Assembly: GCF_019793465.1 (NCBI RefSeq)
Contig: NZ_JAILYJ010000002.1
Span: 310,001 to 374,000 of the forward strand
From: Rhizobium croatiense
GTDB lineage: Bacteria; Pseudomonadota; Alphaproteobacteria; Rhizobiales; Rhizobiaceae
Reading direction: 5' to 3'
DNA length: 64,000 nt
The position numbers were made by a program, and so were the translations under genes. Below, piece by piece: positions 42,884 to 52,000 of this stretch; positions within the stretch are counted from its first letter, which is position 1, and the number at the start of each line of letters is the position of its first letter. The notes beneath the pieces were generated by a model, which ran no database searches, had not been told where the DNA came from, and saw only the letters and a program-made list of their open reading frames with translations.

Positions 42884-43228
42884 GGTGCGGCCTAACTATG
42901 GTGACCGGTCTGTGAATGCAAGGGTTTTTTGAGTTTTCATTAGAAGAAATGCAGCGGCCGGCATTTCGACCGGGTTGGGCAACGGGGGCATTGCTGCCTG
43001 CCCGTGATCTGCATAATTCGATCGCGCGTCTCTTCAATAGGAGACCGCGCTCTACCACCAGCCGCTCGGGGAGAGCGAGCGCGAAACGGTTTCGATTCGC
43101 AGACCCTCGGATCGCAAAATGACACGCGACCAAAGGTTAACCAACCATTGCAATCACGGCCTTTCAGCAGAGGGCCGCGCCCTCTGTGTCAGGCAAAGGG
43201 CTCTTTCCTTGCGGTATCGCCTCCTGGC
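42884..43228. other. intergenic region with strong hairpin
   Basis: About 345 bp between tRNA-Ser and the flavoprotein gene. It contains a GCGCGTCTC...GAGACCGCGC hairpin at about 43021-43050; the reverse strand there is weakly tRNA-like, but the D arm does not pair. No gene recognised. Confidence 0.4.
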
Positions 43229-44446
43229 TCAGCGGAGCAGGCTCTTAAGATCGGCGGCGGGGTCGGCGAGACTCAATCGGTCGGGGTTAATTCTGGATTC
43301 CAGCAGTTTCTTGCCGGTCACATAGGCTTTGGCGTCGTTGATCGCGTCGACGGCGATCAACCGGCCTTCCCTGAAGTACCAGACCGAATGGGCGCCTTCG
43401 CGGGCGCCGGGGCGCAGCAACGTATCGTCATAACCGAGATTGAAGCCGGCAATCTGCAGCTTGATGTCGTACTGGTCGGACCAGAACCAGGGCTTGGGAT
43501 CATAAGGATCATTGCCGCCGGCGATGACGGCGGCGGCCGCTTCAGCCTGATCGACGGCATTCTGCACCGATTCGAGCCGGATGCGTCCGCCCTGCCAGGG
43601 AAGGGCGGCGCAATCGCCGGCCGCGAAAATCGCCGAATCGGAAGTGCGGGCGAATTCGTCGACGACGATGCCATTGGCAACTTCGAGGCCGGCCTCCTTG
43701 GCAAGCTGATCGTTCGGCACGACGCCGATGCCGACGACGACAAAATCGACGTCGATAGTCGATCCGTCGGAAAGCGCCGCACCAGCGACACGGCCGTCCT
43801 TGCCGATCAAGTGCTTGAGTCCGGTTTTCTCGCGAATCACCACGTCGTGGCCCTCATGGATCGCGCGCATGATGTCAGCCGTCTCCTTCGCCGCAACGCG
43901 CTGCAGGATGCGGTCGGCCATCTCGATGACGGTGACCTCAAGGCCGAGATGGCGGGCAACGGCCGCCGCCTCCAGGCCGATATAACCGCCGCCGATGATC
44001 AGGACGCGACGGCCGGGACGCATCTCGTCGGCGAGCAGATCGGCGTCGCGCTTGTCGCGGGCGACATAGACGCCTTCGAGATCGCCGCCGATTGCGGCCG
44101 GCAGCCGGCGCGGCGTCGAGCCGGTGGCCAGCGCGAGCGTGCCGTAGTCGAGAACGGAGCCGTCCTGCAGCAGAACCTGCTTGCTGTCCGGCTTGATCTC
44201 CTCGGCCCAAGTGGAAAGGCGAAGGTCGACGTCATTGTCGCCATACCAGTGCTGGTCGCGAAACAGCAGGCGGTCGAAGCTCATTTCGCCGAGCAAATAT
44301 TTCTTCGAAAGCGGCGGGCGCTGATAGGGCGCCACATCCTCGGCGCCGATAAGGGTGATCGGGCGCGTATCCTTCAATGCTCGCAGCTTGGCCGCCAATG
44401 CGAAACCGGCCTGCCCCGCGCCGATGATCACCAATCTATCCGTCAC
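43229..44446 (-). CDS. NAD(P)H:ferredoxin/rubredoxin reductase-like flavoprotein
   Basis: A 405-residue FAD/NAD(P)-binding reductase. The FAD motif GAGQAG is near residues 8-13, PYQRPPLSK follows, the NAD-binding GGGYIGLEAAAVA lies near residue 150, and the second FAD motif AIFAAGDCAALPW near 270. It fits the family that passes electrons to a ferredoxin for cytochrome P450 or dioxygenases. The start is GTG 44446 behind GGGAG. No ferredoxin gene adjoins; the partner is elsewhere. Separated from the iol genes by 87 bp on the same strand as the dehydrogenase gene. Confidence 0.88.
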   Translation of the reverse strand: MTDRLVIIGAGQAGFALAAKLRALKDTRPITLIGAEDVAPYQRPPLSKKYLLGEMSFDRLLFRDQHWYGDNDVDLRLSTWAEEIKPDSKQVLLQDGSVLDYGTLALATGSTPRRLPAAIGGDLEGVYVARDKRDADLLADEMRPGRRVLIIGGGYIGLEAAAVARHLGLEVTVIEMADRILQRVAAKETADIMRAIHEGHDVVIREKTGLKHLIGKDGRVAGAALSDGSTIDVDFVVVGIGVVPNDQLAKEAGLEVANGIVVDEFARTSDSAIFAAGDCAALPWQGGRIRLESVQNAVDQAEAAAAVIAGGNDPYDPKPWFWSDQYDIKLQIAGFNLGYDDTLLRPGAREGAHSVWYFREGRLIAVDAINDAKAYVTGKKLLESRINPDRLSLADPAADLKSLLR

Positions 44447-44533
44447 GATTTCACTCCCGAAACTGCGCCCGACAACCACGTCAAGGCCTATCCCCTGCCC
44501 GGAGCGCCGTCAACGGAAAGCGGCTTCTTACCT

Positions 44534-45649
44534 TCAGCCGATTTCGATCCAGCGACGCTCGTGGAATGACTGTGCCATGGCATGCACCGACTTCTCTATC
44601 CTGAGACCGTCTTTAAATGTCACGATCGACGACGGTTCCCCCGATATTGCCCGGATCAACTCGCGGCATTCGATGATCTTGAGATCATTGAAGCCGAGGC
44701 CGTGGCCGGGCGCCGGAATGAACCGATCATAGGGCCGATGGGCAGGTGCCGCCAGTATCTTGCGAAAACCCTGTTCGGAGCCTCGACCCTCGGCCTGATA
44801 GAGTTCGAATTCGTTCATCCGCTCCTGATCGTAGACGATCGAGCCTTTCGAGCCGTAAATCTGCAGGGCGATGCGGCCCTTGCGGCCCCAGGCGGCGCGA
44901 TTCGCCATCAACACGGCGGAGATGCCGCCGCCAAGCCGCATCAGCACGTTGGCGGCGTCGTGATTTTCGACGGCGCGGCGGCCACCCGCGCTGAGCGGAC
45001 GGTCGGCATAGGGCTTCACCATATCTGTAATGACGGCCTCGACGTGGCCGAATAGATACCAGAGCAATGACAGCGGGTGCACGGCGAAATCGTCAAGCGC
45101 GCCGTAGCCGGCGGCAAGCTCGCACTTCCAATAGAAGAAGACGTCAGGATCGGCCATGAAATCCTCGTCCATTTCGACGCGGATATGGTTGACCGTGCCG
45201 ATGGCGCCCTCACCGACAAGCGTCTTGATATGCCGCATGACGGGATTCTGGATGTAATTATAGCCGAGGGCGGCCACCTTGCCGGATCGTTCCGCCGTTT
45301 CCAGCATGCGCTCGGCATCGGCATAGGCCGGCGCCATTGGCTTCTCGCACCAGACATGCTTGCCGGCTTCGAGGGCTGCAATCGCCATCTCGGCGTGGAA
45401 CTGATTGGGTGTGGTGACGGAAACGACGTCAACCTCCGGGTCGGCGATCAGCGCCCGCCAGTCGGCGGTTGCCTTCTCGAAGCCAAATTCGGAGGCGCGG
45501 GCCTTAGCAAGCCCGGCATTGGCTTCAGCCAGATGCACGAGTCGCGGACGCTCGACATCGCCGAACACGGTCTTCACCGCATTCCACGCCAGCGCATGGC
45601 ACTTGCCCATATAACCCGTGCCGATCAACCCGATGCCAAGTGGCTTCAT
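44534..45649 (-). CDS. Gfo/Idh/MocA-family (inositol-type) dehydrogenase
   Basis: A 371-residue oxidoreductase with an N-terminal Rossmann NAD-binding motif (GLIGTGYMGKCHA) and the conserved EKPMAPAYADAE with the key Lys near residue 100. Such enzymes oxidise inositols or related cyclitols and sugars. Its location beside iolR and iolCDEB supports a role with inositol isomers; the main IdhA may be elsewhere. Start ATG 45649 follows GGAGGAGACGG. It is divergent from iolR and shares a 208-bp regulatory region containing an IolR-like site. Confidence 0.87.
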   Translation of the reverse strand: MKPLGIGLIGTGYMGKCHALAWNAVKTVFGDVERPRLVHLAEANAGLAKARASEFGFEKATADWRALIADPEVDVVSVTTPNQFHAEMAIAALEAGKHVWCEKPMAPAYADAERMLETAERSGKVAALGYNYIQNPVMRHIKTLVGEGAIGTVNHIRVEMDEDFMADPDVFFYWKCELAAGYGALDDFAVHPLSLLWYLFGHVEAVITDMVKPYADRPLSAGGRRAVENHDAANVLMRLGGGISAVLMANRAAWGRKGRIALQIYGSKGSIVYDQERMNEFELYQAEGRGSEQGFRKILAAPAHRPYDRFIPAPGHGLGFNDLKIIECRELIRAISGEPSSIVTFKDGLRIEKSVHAMAQSFHERRWIEIG

Positions 45650-45857
45650 TTCCGTCTCCTCCAGGACTGTGCGCGGATTTTTTGGAATATTTGGATCATT
45701 TTGGCAAGACACCGTTCACCGGCACTTCCGCGTCCTTCCCGACCAAAACCGTTTAAACGCCTTGAATTACAGGCCATTAAAAACAATTAGGCGCGGTGTT
45801 TGAAATCGTTTATGCTCGACAATATGGAATATTTGTTTCATCCCGTGAGCCGCAAGC
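45650..45857. promoter_or_regulatory. divergent regulatory region with candidate IolR sites
   Basis: Two related sequences resemble GGAA-N6-TTCC: GGAATATTTGGATC at 45684-45697 and GGAATATTTGTTTC at 45826-45839. They differ in the second half-site. I recall GGAA-N6-TTCC as the IolR motif in Sinorhizobium meliloti; that recollection is unchecked. Confidence 0.55.
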
Positions 45858-46733
45858 ATGGATAATGACCCCCAGAGGCACGCACGTGTGCCGCGCGATT
45901 TCGAAAGCCTGCGCAGCACCATCATCGAGCGCAAGGCGAGCATGCCGAAGCGGCTGGCGCAGGTCGCCGCCTTCGCGCTCGGCAACCCCGACGAAATCGC
46001 CTTCGGCACGACGGCGAGCATTGCCGCTGCCTCCGACGTCCAGCCCTCAACGCTGGTGCGCCTGGCGCACCATCTGGGCTACGAAGGCTTTTCCGATCTG
46101 CAGAGCATCTTCCGCGAAAGGCTGCGCGACCGGACGCTGAGTTATGAAGAACGGCTCGTCACACTGGAGCAGGCGAGCGGCGACGACGAGGACGCCAACC
46201 TCCTCTCCGGCTTCATTGCAGCGGCAAGCCAGTCGGTCAACCGGCTGGCGGCGACGGTGCAGAGCGATACGTTCACGAAAGCGGTGGATATCCTGGCCGC
46301 CGCCGAAACGATCTATCTGATCGCTAAGCGGCGTTCCTATCCGCTGACGGCGCATATGACCTACGCTTTTTCCAAGCTCAACATCCGCCACCAGATCGTC
46401 GCGTCGCCGAACGGCGTCGATCCCGAAATGGTGCAGTTCGCAACGCCGAAGGATGCGGCGATCGCCGCGAGCTTCTCGCCTTATGCGGCCGACAGCCTCA
46501 GCCAGAGCCAGGAGCTCGCTGACCGCGGCGTCCCCATCATCGCGATCACCGATTCGGCCTTCTCGCCGCTTGCCGCCTGCGCCACGCATTGGTTCGAGGT
46601 GGCGGAGGCCGATTTCGCCGGCTTCCGCTCGCTGTCGGCCTCAATGGCGCTGACCATGGCACTGCCGGTCGCCATCGCCGAGCGGCGGCGCAAGCGACAG
46701 CACGCAAAAGCTGGAAAAGCGAAAATGGAATAA
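45858..46733 (+). CDS. iolR: RpiR/MurR-family regulator of inositol catabolism
   Basis: A 291-residue RpiR-type regulator: N-terminal helix-turn-helix (about residues 30-80; ATTASIAAASDVQPSTLVRL region), then a SIS sugar-phosphate isomerase-like domain (about 130-260). It sits directly before iolC and diverges from the dehydrogenase, the arrangement expected for the repressor IolR that senses a phosphorylated inositol intermediate. Its stop lies inside a GGAA-N6-TTCC element that may control iolC. Named by context and family; the identification is strong, but the effector is inferred. Confidence 0.87.
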   Translation: MDNDPQRHARVPRDFESLRSTIIERKASMPKRLAQVAAFALGNPDEIAFGTTASIAAASDVQPSTLVRLAHHLGYEGFSDLQSIFRERLRDRTLSYEERLVTLEQASGDDEDANLLSGFIAAASQSVNRLAATVQSDTFTKAVDILAAAETIYLIAKRRSYPLTAHMTYAFSKLNIRHQIVASPNGVDPEMVQFATPKDAAIAASFSPYAADSLSQSQELADRGVPIIAITDSAFSPLAACATHWFEVAEADFAGFRSLSASMALTMALPVAIAERRRKRQHAKAGKAKME

Positions 46734-46740
46734 ACATTCC
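46727..46740. promoter_or_regulatory. candidate IolR operator before iolC
   Basis: GGAATAAACATTCC is an exact GGAA-N6-TTCC element overlapping the iolR stop codon (TAA 46731-46733). A weaker copy, GGAACCAATGTTTC, follows at 46757-46770, close to a possible -35 TTGACA at 46744-46749. Confidence 0.6.
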
Positions 46741-46824
46741 GAATTGACAAAATATCGGAACCAATGTTTCATTATTGAAATTCGCAGGCACTGGAAGCCG
46801 CGCAAAATCTAGCGGGAGGACATC

Positions 46825-48759
46825 ATGGTACAATCGAATCCGGGTTCACAGCCGGAGCCGGCGCTTGATGTAATCACCATCGGCCGTTCCTCGGTCGATC
46901 TTTACGGCCAGCAGATCGGTTCGCGGCTGGAGGATATCGCCTCCTTTGCCAAATCGGTCGGCGGCTGCCCGTCCAATATCGCCATCGGCACGGCGCGGCT
47001 CGGCCTCAAATCCGGCCTCATCACCCGCGTCGGCGACGAGCAGATGGGACGGTTCATCCGCGAGCAGGCGGCACGCGAAGGTGTAGCAACGGACGGCATC
47101 GTCACCGACAAGGAGCGGCTGACGGCGCTCGTGTTGCTTGCGGTCGAGGCCGAGGGCGTATCGCCGATGATCTTCTATCGTTCCGACTGCGCCGACATGG
47201 CGCTCGAGGAAGGCGATATCGATGAAAGCTTCATCAGGTCGTCGCGCGCCGTACTCGTTTCCGGCACGCATTTCTCGCGCCCGAATACCGAGGCGGCCCA
47301 GCGCAAGGCAATCCGCATCGCCAAGGCGAACGGCCGCAAGGTGATCTTCGACATCGACTACCGGCCGAACCTCTGGGGCCTTGCCGGCCATGCGGAAGGC
47401 TTCGAGCGTTACGTGAAATCCGACCGTGTCTCCTCGAAGATGAAAGAGACGCTGCCCGATTGCGATCTCATCGTCGGCACCGAGGAGGAAATCCTCATCG
47501 CCTCCGGCGCCGACGACGTGCTTGGCGCGCTGAAGGAAATCCGCCGCCTGACGCCGGCGACGATCGTGCTGAAGCGCGGCGCCATGGGCTGCATCGTCTA
47601 TGACGGACCGATCGCCGACGACCTCGAAGCCGGCATCGTCGGCCAGGGTTTCCCGATCGAGGTGTTCAACGTGCTCGGCGCCGGTGATGCCTTCATGTCC
47701 GGCTTCCTGCGTGGCTTCCTGCGCGACGAGCCGCTTAAGACCTGCGCCACCTGGGCCAATGCCTGCGGGGCTTTCGCCGTCTCCCGGCTGCTCTGCTCGC
47801 CGGAATATCCGACCTGGGCGGAGCTCGACTTCTTCCTGAAGACCGGCAGCAAACATCGGGCGCTGCGCAAGGACGAGGCGATCAACCATATACATTGGGC
47901 ATCGACCCGGCGCGGCGACATCCCGCTGCTGATGGCGCTGGCGATCGATCACCGCTCGCAACTTGTCAGCGTCGCCGATGAAGTCGGCGTCGGTCACGAG
48001 AAAATCGTCGCCTTCAAGCGGCTGGCGGTCGAAGCGGCGGCGCGCGTTTCGAACGGCCGTGACGGCTACGGCATGCTGATCGACGAACGCTTCGGCCGCG
48101 ACGCCTTTTTCGATGCGGCGACGAAGAATTTCTCCTGGATCGGCCGGCCGGTGGAGCTGCCGGGCTCGAAGCCGCTGCGCTTCGAATTCAGCCAGGATAT
48201 CGGCTCGCAGCTTGTCGAATGGCCGCTCGGCCATTGCATCAAATGCCTGTGCTTCTATCATCCCGACGACCCGGCGGCCCTGAAGAGCGAGCAGCAGGAG
48301 AAGTTGCGCACGCTGTTCGAAGCCGCACGCAAGGTCGGCCGCGAGCTGCTGGTCGAGATCATCGCCGGCAAGAACGGACCGCTTACCGACGATACGATCG
48401 CGACCGCGCTGGAAGAACTTTATGCGCTCGGCATCAAGCCGGACTGGTGGAAGCTGGAACCGCAGGCTTCCAGCGAAGCCTGGAAGAAGATCGATGCGGT
48501 GATTGCCAAAAATGATCCATGGTGCCGCGGTATCGTGCTTCTGGGCCTCGAGGCGCCCGCCGAGGAACTGATCTCCTGCTTCGAGGCGACGCTGGCAGCC
48601 CCTTCGGTGAAGGGCTTCGCCGTCGGCCGGACGATCTTTGCCGATGCGGCGCGCGCCTGGCTTTCGGGCGCCATGAACGACGAGGAGGCGATCGCCGACA
48701 TGGCCGATCGCTTCCGGCAACTGACAGAGGCGTGGCTGAAGACGCGCGGGCTTCAGTAG
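46825..48759 (+). CDS. iolC: IolC kinase fused to DUF2090 (IolC-type)
   Basis: A 644-residue fusion. The N-terminal PfkB-type 5-dehydro-2-deoxygluconokinase (about residues 1-325) has DIDYRPNLWG and the catalytic Asp288 in GAGDAF. The C-terminal DUF2090 (about 335-640; MALAIDHRSQL onward) is the aldolase-like domain that is separate as iolJ in some bacteria. It phosphorylates 2-deoxy-5-keto-gluconate and may cleave the product. Shine-Dalgarno GGGAGGA precedes ATG. First gene of the iolCDEB operon, under probable IolR control. Confidence 0.94.
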   Translation: MVQSNPGSQPEPALDVITIGRSSVDLYGQQIGSRLEDIASFAKSVGGCPSNIAIGTARLGLKSGLITRVGDEQMGRFIREQAAREGVATDGIVTDKERLTALVLLAVEAEGVSPMIFYRSDCADMALEEGDIDESFIRSSRAVLVSGTHFSRPNTEAAQRKAIRIAKANGRKVIFDIDYRPNLWGLAGHAEGFERYVKSDRVSSKMKETLPDCDLIVGTEEEILIASGADDVLGALKEIRRLTPATIVLKRGAMGCIVYDGPIADDLEAGIVGQGFPIEVFNVLGAGDAFMSGFLRGFLRDEPLKTCATWANACGAFAVSRLLCSPEYPTWAELDFFLKTGSKHRALRKDEAINHIHWASTRRGDIPLLMALAIDHRSQLVSVADEVGVGHEKIVAFKRLAVEAAARVSNGRDGYGMLIDERFGRDAFFDAATKNFSWIGRPVELPGSKPLRFEFSQDIGSQLVEWPLGHCIKCLCFYHPDDPAALKSEQQEKLRTLFEAARKVGRELLVEIIAGKNGPLTDDTIATALEELYALGIKPDWWKLEPQASSEAWKKIDAVIAKNDPWCRGIVLLGLEAPAEELISCFEATLAAPSVKGFAVGRTIFADAARAWLSGAMNDEEAIADMADRFRQLTEAWLKTRGLQ

Positions 48760-48775
48760 CAATAGAATTAAGCTC

Positions 48776-48924
48776 CTCCCCAACCCCTCCCCACAAGGGC
48801 GAGGGACTTAACTTGAGGCACCGCCTCACGCCATCATCGAGCATCCTCCGGATGAAACGTTGCGGCGGGAACGCAAAGAGCCGAACAGGTTAGCCCCTCC
48901 CCTTGTGGGAGGGGTTGGGGAGGG
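48776..48924. repeat. RIME-like inverted-repeat element between iolC and iolD
   Basis: Terminal arms CTCCCCAACCCCTCCCCACAAGGG and the near-complement CCTTGTGGGAGGGGTTGGGGAG (one base missing) flank about 100 bp of unique sequence. It lies in a co-directional operon, 36 bp before the iolD start, so it becomes part of the iol transcript. Confidence 0.7.
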
Positions 48925-48959
48925 AAAAAGATAAAGAGTTAAAACTCCGGGAGACCCCG

Positions 48960-50810
48960 ATGGGCAAGACGATTCGGTTGACGATGGCGCAGGCCGTCGC
49001 GCATTTCCTCAAGAAGCAGATGACGGTTGTCGACGGCAAAAAGGTGCCGATATTCGGCGGCGTCTGGGCGATCTTCGGCCATGGCAACGTCGCCGGCATA
49101 GGCGAGGCGCTTTATCAGGTGCGCGGGGAATTGACGACCTATCGCGCCCACAACGAACAGGGCATGGCGCATGCCGCGATCGCCTATGCCAAGGCGAATT
49201 TCCGCACGCGCTTCATGGCCTGCACGACCTCGATCGGTCCCGGCGCGCTGAACATGGTGACGGCGGCCGGTGTCGCACACGTCAACCGCATTCCCGTTCT
49301 TTTCCTGCCGGGCGACGTCTTCGCCAACCGCGCGCCGGATCCGGTGCTGCAGCAGATCGAGGATTTCGGCGACGGCACGGTTTCGGCCAATGACGCCTTC
49401 CGCCCGGTTTCGCGCTATTTCGACCGCATCACCCGGCCGGAGCAGATCATTTCGGCGCTGAAGCGCGCCATGCAGGTCCTGACCGATCCCCTGGATTGCG
49501 GTCCGGTGACTTTGTCGCTCTGCCAGGATGTTCAGGCCGAAGCCTTCGATTATCCGGAGAGCCTGTTTGAGGAAAAGGTCTGGACGACCCGCCGGCCGCA
49601 GCCGGATGCGGATGAGCTCGCCAATGCCATCGCGCTGATCAAAGCCTCGCAGAAGCCGGTGATCGTTGCCGGCGGCGGCGTGCTTTATTCGCAGGCGACG
49701 AAGGAGCTGGCGGCCTTCGCCGAGGCCCACGCCATTCCCGTCGTCGTCACCCAGGCCGGCAAGTCGTCAATCGACGAAACCCTGCCGCTAGCGCTCGGCT
49801 CGGTCGGCGTCACCGGCACATCGGCAGCGAATGCGATCGCCGAAGAGACGGACCTCGTCATCGCCGTCGGCACGCGCTGCCAGGATTTCACCACCGGCTC
49901 CTGGGCGCTGTTCAAGAACGATAGCCTCAAGATGATCGGGCTCAATATCGCCGCCTATGACGCGGTGAAACATGACAGCCATCCTGTCGTTGCCGATGCC
50001 CGCGAAGGGCTGAAGGCGCTTTCGGCGGGCCTTTCCGGCTGGAAGGCGCCGGCGGGGCTGGCCGAGAAAGCCGCGGCCGAGAAAAGGGCCTGGTTGGAAG
50101 CGGCGGCGAACGCCATGGCGACGACCAATGCCGCCCTGCCCTCCGATGCGCAGGTGATCGGTGCAGTGGTGCGCACGATCGGAGGCGACAACACGACGCT
50201 GCTGTGCGCCGCCGGCGGCTTGCCCGGCGAATTGCACAAGCTCTGGCCGGCGACGGCGCCCGGCAGCTATCATATGGAATACGGCTTTTCCTGCATGGGT
50301 TACGAAATCGCCGGCGGCCTCGGCGCCAAGATGGCGCGTCCCGAACGCGATGTCGTCGTCATGGTCGGCGACGGCTCCTACATGATGATGAATTCCGAGA
50401 TCGCAACCTCGGTGATGCTAGGCCTCAAGCTCAACATCGTCGTGCTCGACAATCGCGGCTATGGCTGCATCAACCGGCTGCAGATGGGAACCGGCGGCGC
50501 CAACTTCAACAATCTGCTGAAGGACTCCTACCACGAGGTGATGCCTGAGATCGATTTCCGCGCGCATGCCGAAAGCATGGGGGCCATCGCCGTCAAGGTC
50601 GGCTCGATCGCGGAGCTGGAGCAGGCGATCGCCAGCTCAAAGAAGAACGACCGAACCTCGGTCTTCGTCATCGACACCGATCCCTTGATCACCACGGAGG
50701 CCGGCGGCCACTGGTGGGATGTCGCGGTGCCCGAGGTCAGCCCACGCGAAGAGGTCAACAAAGCGCGCAAGGGTTACATCGAAGCACGCGCCGCCCAGCG
50801 CATCGGCTAA
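48960..50810 (+). CDS. iolD: 3D-(3,5/4)-trihydroxycyclohexane-1,2-dione acylhydrolase
   Basis: A 616-residue ThDP-dependent enzyme that opens the inositol ring. The pyrophosphate-binding GDG motif with Asn (about residue 470, VGDGSYMMMNSE) is present, as is the N-terminal Glu (RAHNEQGMAHAA) that activates ThDP. Start ATG 48960 follows GGGAG. It is the second gene of iolCDEB, separated from iolC by the mosaic repeat. Cytoplasmic. Confidence 0.95.
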   Translation: MGKTIRLTMAQAVAHFLKKQMTVVDGKKVPIFGGVWAIFGHGNVAGIGEALYQVRGELTTYRAHNEQGMAHAAIAYAKANFRTRFMACTTSIGPGALNMVTAAGVAHVNRIPVLFLPGDVFANRAPDPVLQQIEDFGDGTVSANDAFRPVSRYFDRITRPEQIISALKRAMQVLTDPLDCGPVTLSLCQDVQAEAFDYPESLFEEKVWTTRRPQPDADELANAIALIKASQKPVIVAGGGVLYSQATKELAAFAEAHAIPVVVTQAGKSSIDETLPLALGSVGVTGTSAANAIAEETDLVIAVGTRCQDFTTGSWALFKNDSLKMIGLNIAAYDAVKHDSHPVVADAREGLKALSAGLSGWKAPAGLAEKAAAEKRAWLEAAANAMATTNAALPSDAQVIGAVVRTIGGDNTTLLCAAGGLPGELHKLWPATAPGSYHMEYGFSCMGYEIAGGLGAKMARPERDVVVMVGDGSYMMMNSEIATSVMLGLKLNIVVLDNRGYGCINRLQMGTGGANFNNLLKDSYHEVMPEIDFRAHAESMGAIAVKVGSIAELEQAIASSKKNDRTSVFVIDTDPLITTEAGGHWWDVAVPEVSPREEVNKARKGYIEARAAQRIG

Positions 50811-50830
50811 ATCAGTGCTGTCATTTTTCG

Positions 50831-50850
50831 GAGGAGCGGAACCGCTCCTC
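50831..50850 (+). terminator. small hairpin between iolD and iolE
   Basis: GAGGAGCG / CGCTCCTC with GAAC loop, 20 bp after the iolD stop. No T-run follows, so it is more probably an mRNA-processing or stabilising stem than a full terminator. Confidence 0.5.
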
Positions 50851-50876
50851 CTGCGTTATATTTAAGGAGAATGTTG

Positions 50877-51794
50877 ATGAAGGCCAAACTCGGCATGTCA
50901 CCCATCGCCTGGTGGAACGACGACCTTCCCGAACTCAGCGACGATGTGTCCCTGGAGGAATGCCTGCGGCAGTCGCGCAGCGCCGGCTTTACCGGCATGG
51001 AGCAAGGGCGCCGTTTCCCCAGCAACCCAGAAGAAATGCTGCCCATCCTGCGCGCCGCCGACGTCACGCTGTGCGGCGGCTGGTTCTCCGGCACGCTGGT
51101 CAATGAGGAGCTTGCGGCCAACAAGGACCGCATCGCTCCGATGATCGAACTGTTCAAGGCGGTCAATGCGCCCTGCATCGTCTATGGCGAAGTTGGCCGC
51201 TCCATCCAGGGCGACCGCTCCAAGCCGCTCGCGACCAAGCCGCGCCTCGCCGACGACGAGATGAAGGCCTATGCGCGCCGCGTCACCGAGTTCGGCGAAT
51301 GGTGCGCCGAGCAGGGCATGCCTCTTTCCTACCACCACCACATGGCGGCCGTCGTCGAAACCGAGCCGGAGCTCGATGCCTTCATGCGCAATTCGGGCGC
51401 AGGCATTCCGCTGCTGCTCGATGCCGGGCATCTGGCTTTTGCCGGCGGCGACGTGCTGCGCGCCATCGACCATCACCATGCCCGCATCAATCATGTTCAC
51501 GTCAAGGACATCCGCAAAGCTGTGGTCGATGGTCTCGACCGCAGCCGGCAGTCTTTCCTCGATGCGGTGGCGCTGGGCGCCTTCACCGTGCCGGGCGACG
51601 GTTCGCTCGATTTCGGCGCCATCGTCCAGCGGTTCGCCGACCACGGCTATGAGGGCTGGTTCGTCGTCGAGGCCGAACAGGATCCGCGCAAAGCGCCGCC
51701 GCAGAAGATGGCCGAGATCGGTCATGCCGAACTGATGCGGGTGATGACGGCCGCGGGTTATACCGTGGAAACGGAAGGTTTTCCCAAGGGATAA
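50877..51794 (+). CDS. iolE: myo-inosose-2 dehydratase
   Basis: A 305-residue TIM-barrel enzyme of the xylose-isomerase-like superfamily (AP endonuclease 2 fold). MSPIAWWNDDLPELS starts the family; metal ligands are expected in GEVGRS, LDAGHLAFAGGD and HVKDIRKAV, ending VVEAEQDPRKAP. It dehydrates scyllo-inosose, the step before IolD. AAGGAG lies 7 nt before ATG 50877, which is preferred over the in-frame ATG 50871 (spacing too short). Confidence 0.95.
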   Translation: MKAKLGMSPIAWWNDDLPELSDDVSLEECLRQSRSAGFTGMEQGRRFPSNPEEMLPILRAADVTLCGGWFSGTLVNEELAANKDRIAPMIELFKAVNAPCIVYGEVGRSIQGDRSKPLATKPRLADDEMKAYARRVTEFGEWCAEQGMPLSYHHHMAAVVETEPELDAFMRNSGAGIPLLLDAGHLAFAGGDVLRAIDHHHARINHVHVKDIRKAVVDGLDRSRQSFLDAVALGAFTVPGDGSLDFGAIVQRFADHGYEGWFVVEAEQDPRKAPPQKMAEIGHAELMRVMTAAGYTVETEGFPKG

Positions 51795-51850
51795 CGGAAA
51801 AGAAGAACCCTCTCCCGCAAGGGGAAGGCTGAATAGCATCGCCGGGGCAA

Positions 51851-51970
51851 GAAGCCCCCTCATCCGCCCTTCGGGCACCTTCTCCCGCTGGGGAGAAGGG
51901 GGAACTGGCCGGCGCGGCACATCCCTTCTCCCCTCGGGGAGAAGGTGGCGGCAGCCGGATGAGGGGGCCG
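51851..51970. repeat. RIME-type mosaic element between iolE and iolB
   Basis: Outer arms GCCCCCTCATCCG / CGGATGAGGGGGC and two internal CCTTCTCCC...GGGGAGAAGG palindromes, the typical build of Rhizobium intergenic mosaic elements. It ends about 30 bp before iolB. Related CTCTCCC-containing sequence starts near 51806. Confidence 0.8.
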
Positions 51971-52000
51971 CGCCCGCTAACGTTACGAGGAGAAACACCA

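Noticed and set aside
43010..43085. Possible second tRNA on the reverse strand
   Set aside because: D arm does not pair, anticodon loop would have eight bases, and no CCA; called only as a hairpin.
46846..48783. A 645-codon reverse-strand frame opposite iolC
   Set aside because: Antisense shadow of a clearly identified IolC-DUF2090 protein; no ribosome site or motifs.
51806..51970. CRISPR-like repetition of CCTTCTCCC units
   Set aside because: Units are palindromic and unevenly spaced with no spacers; fits a RIME mosaic element.
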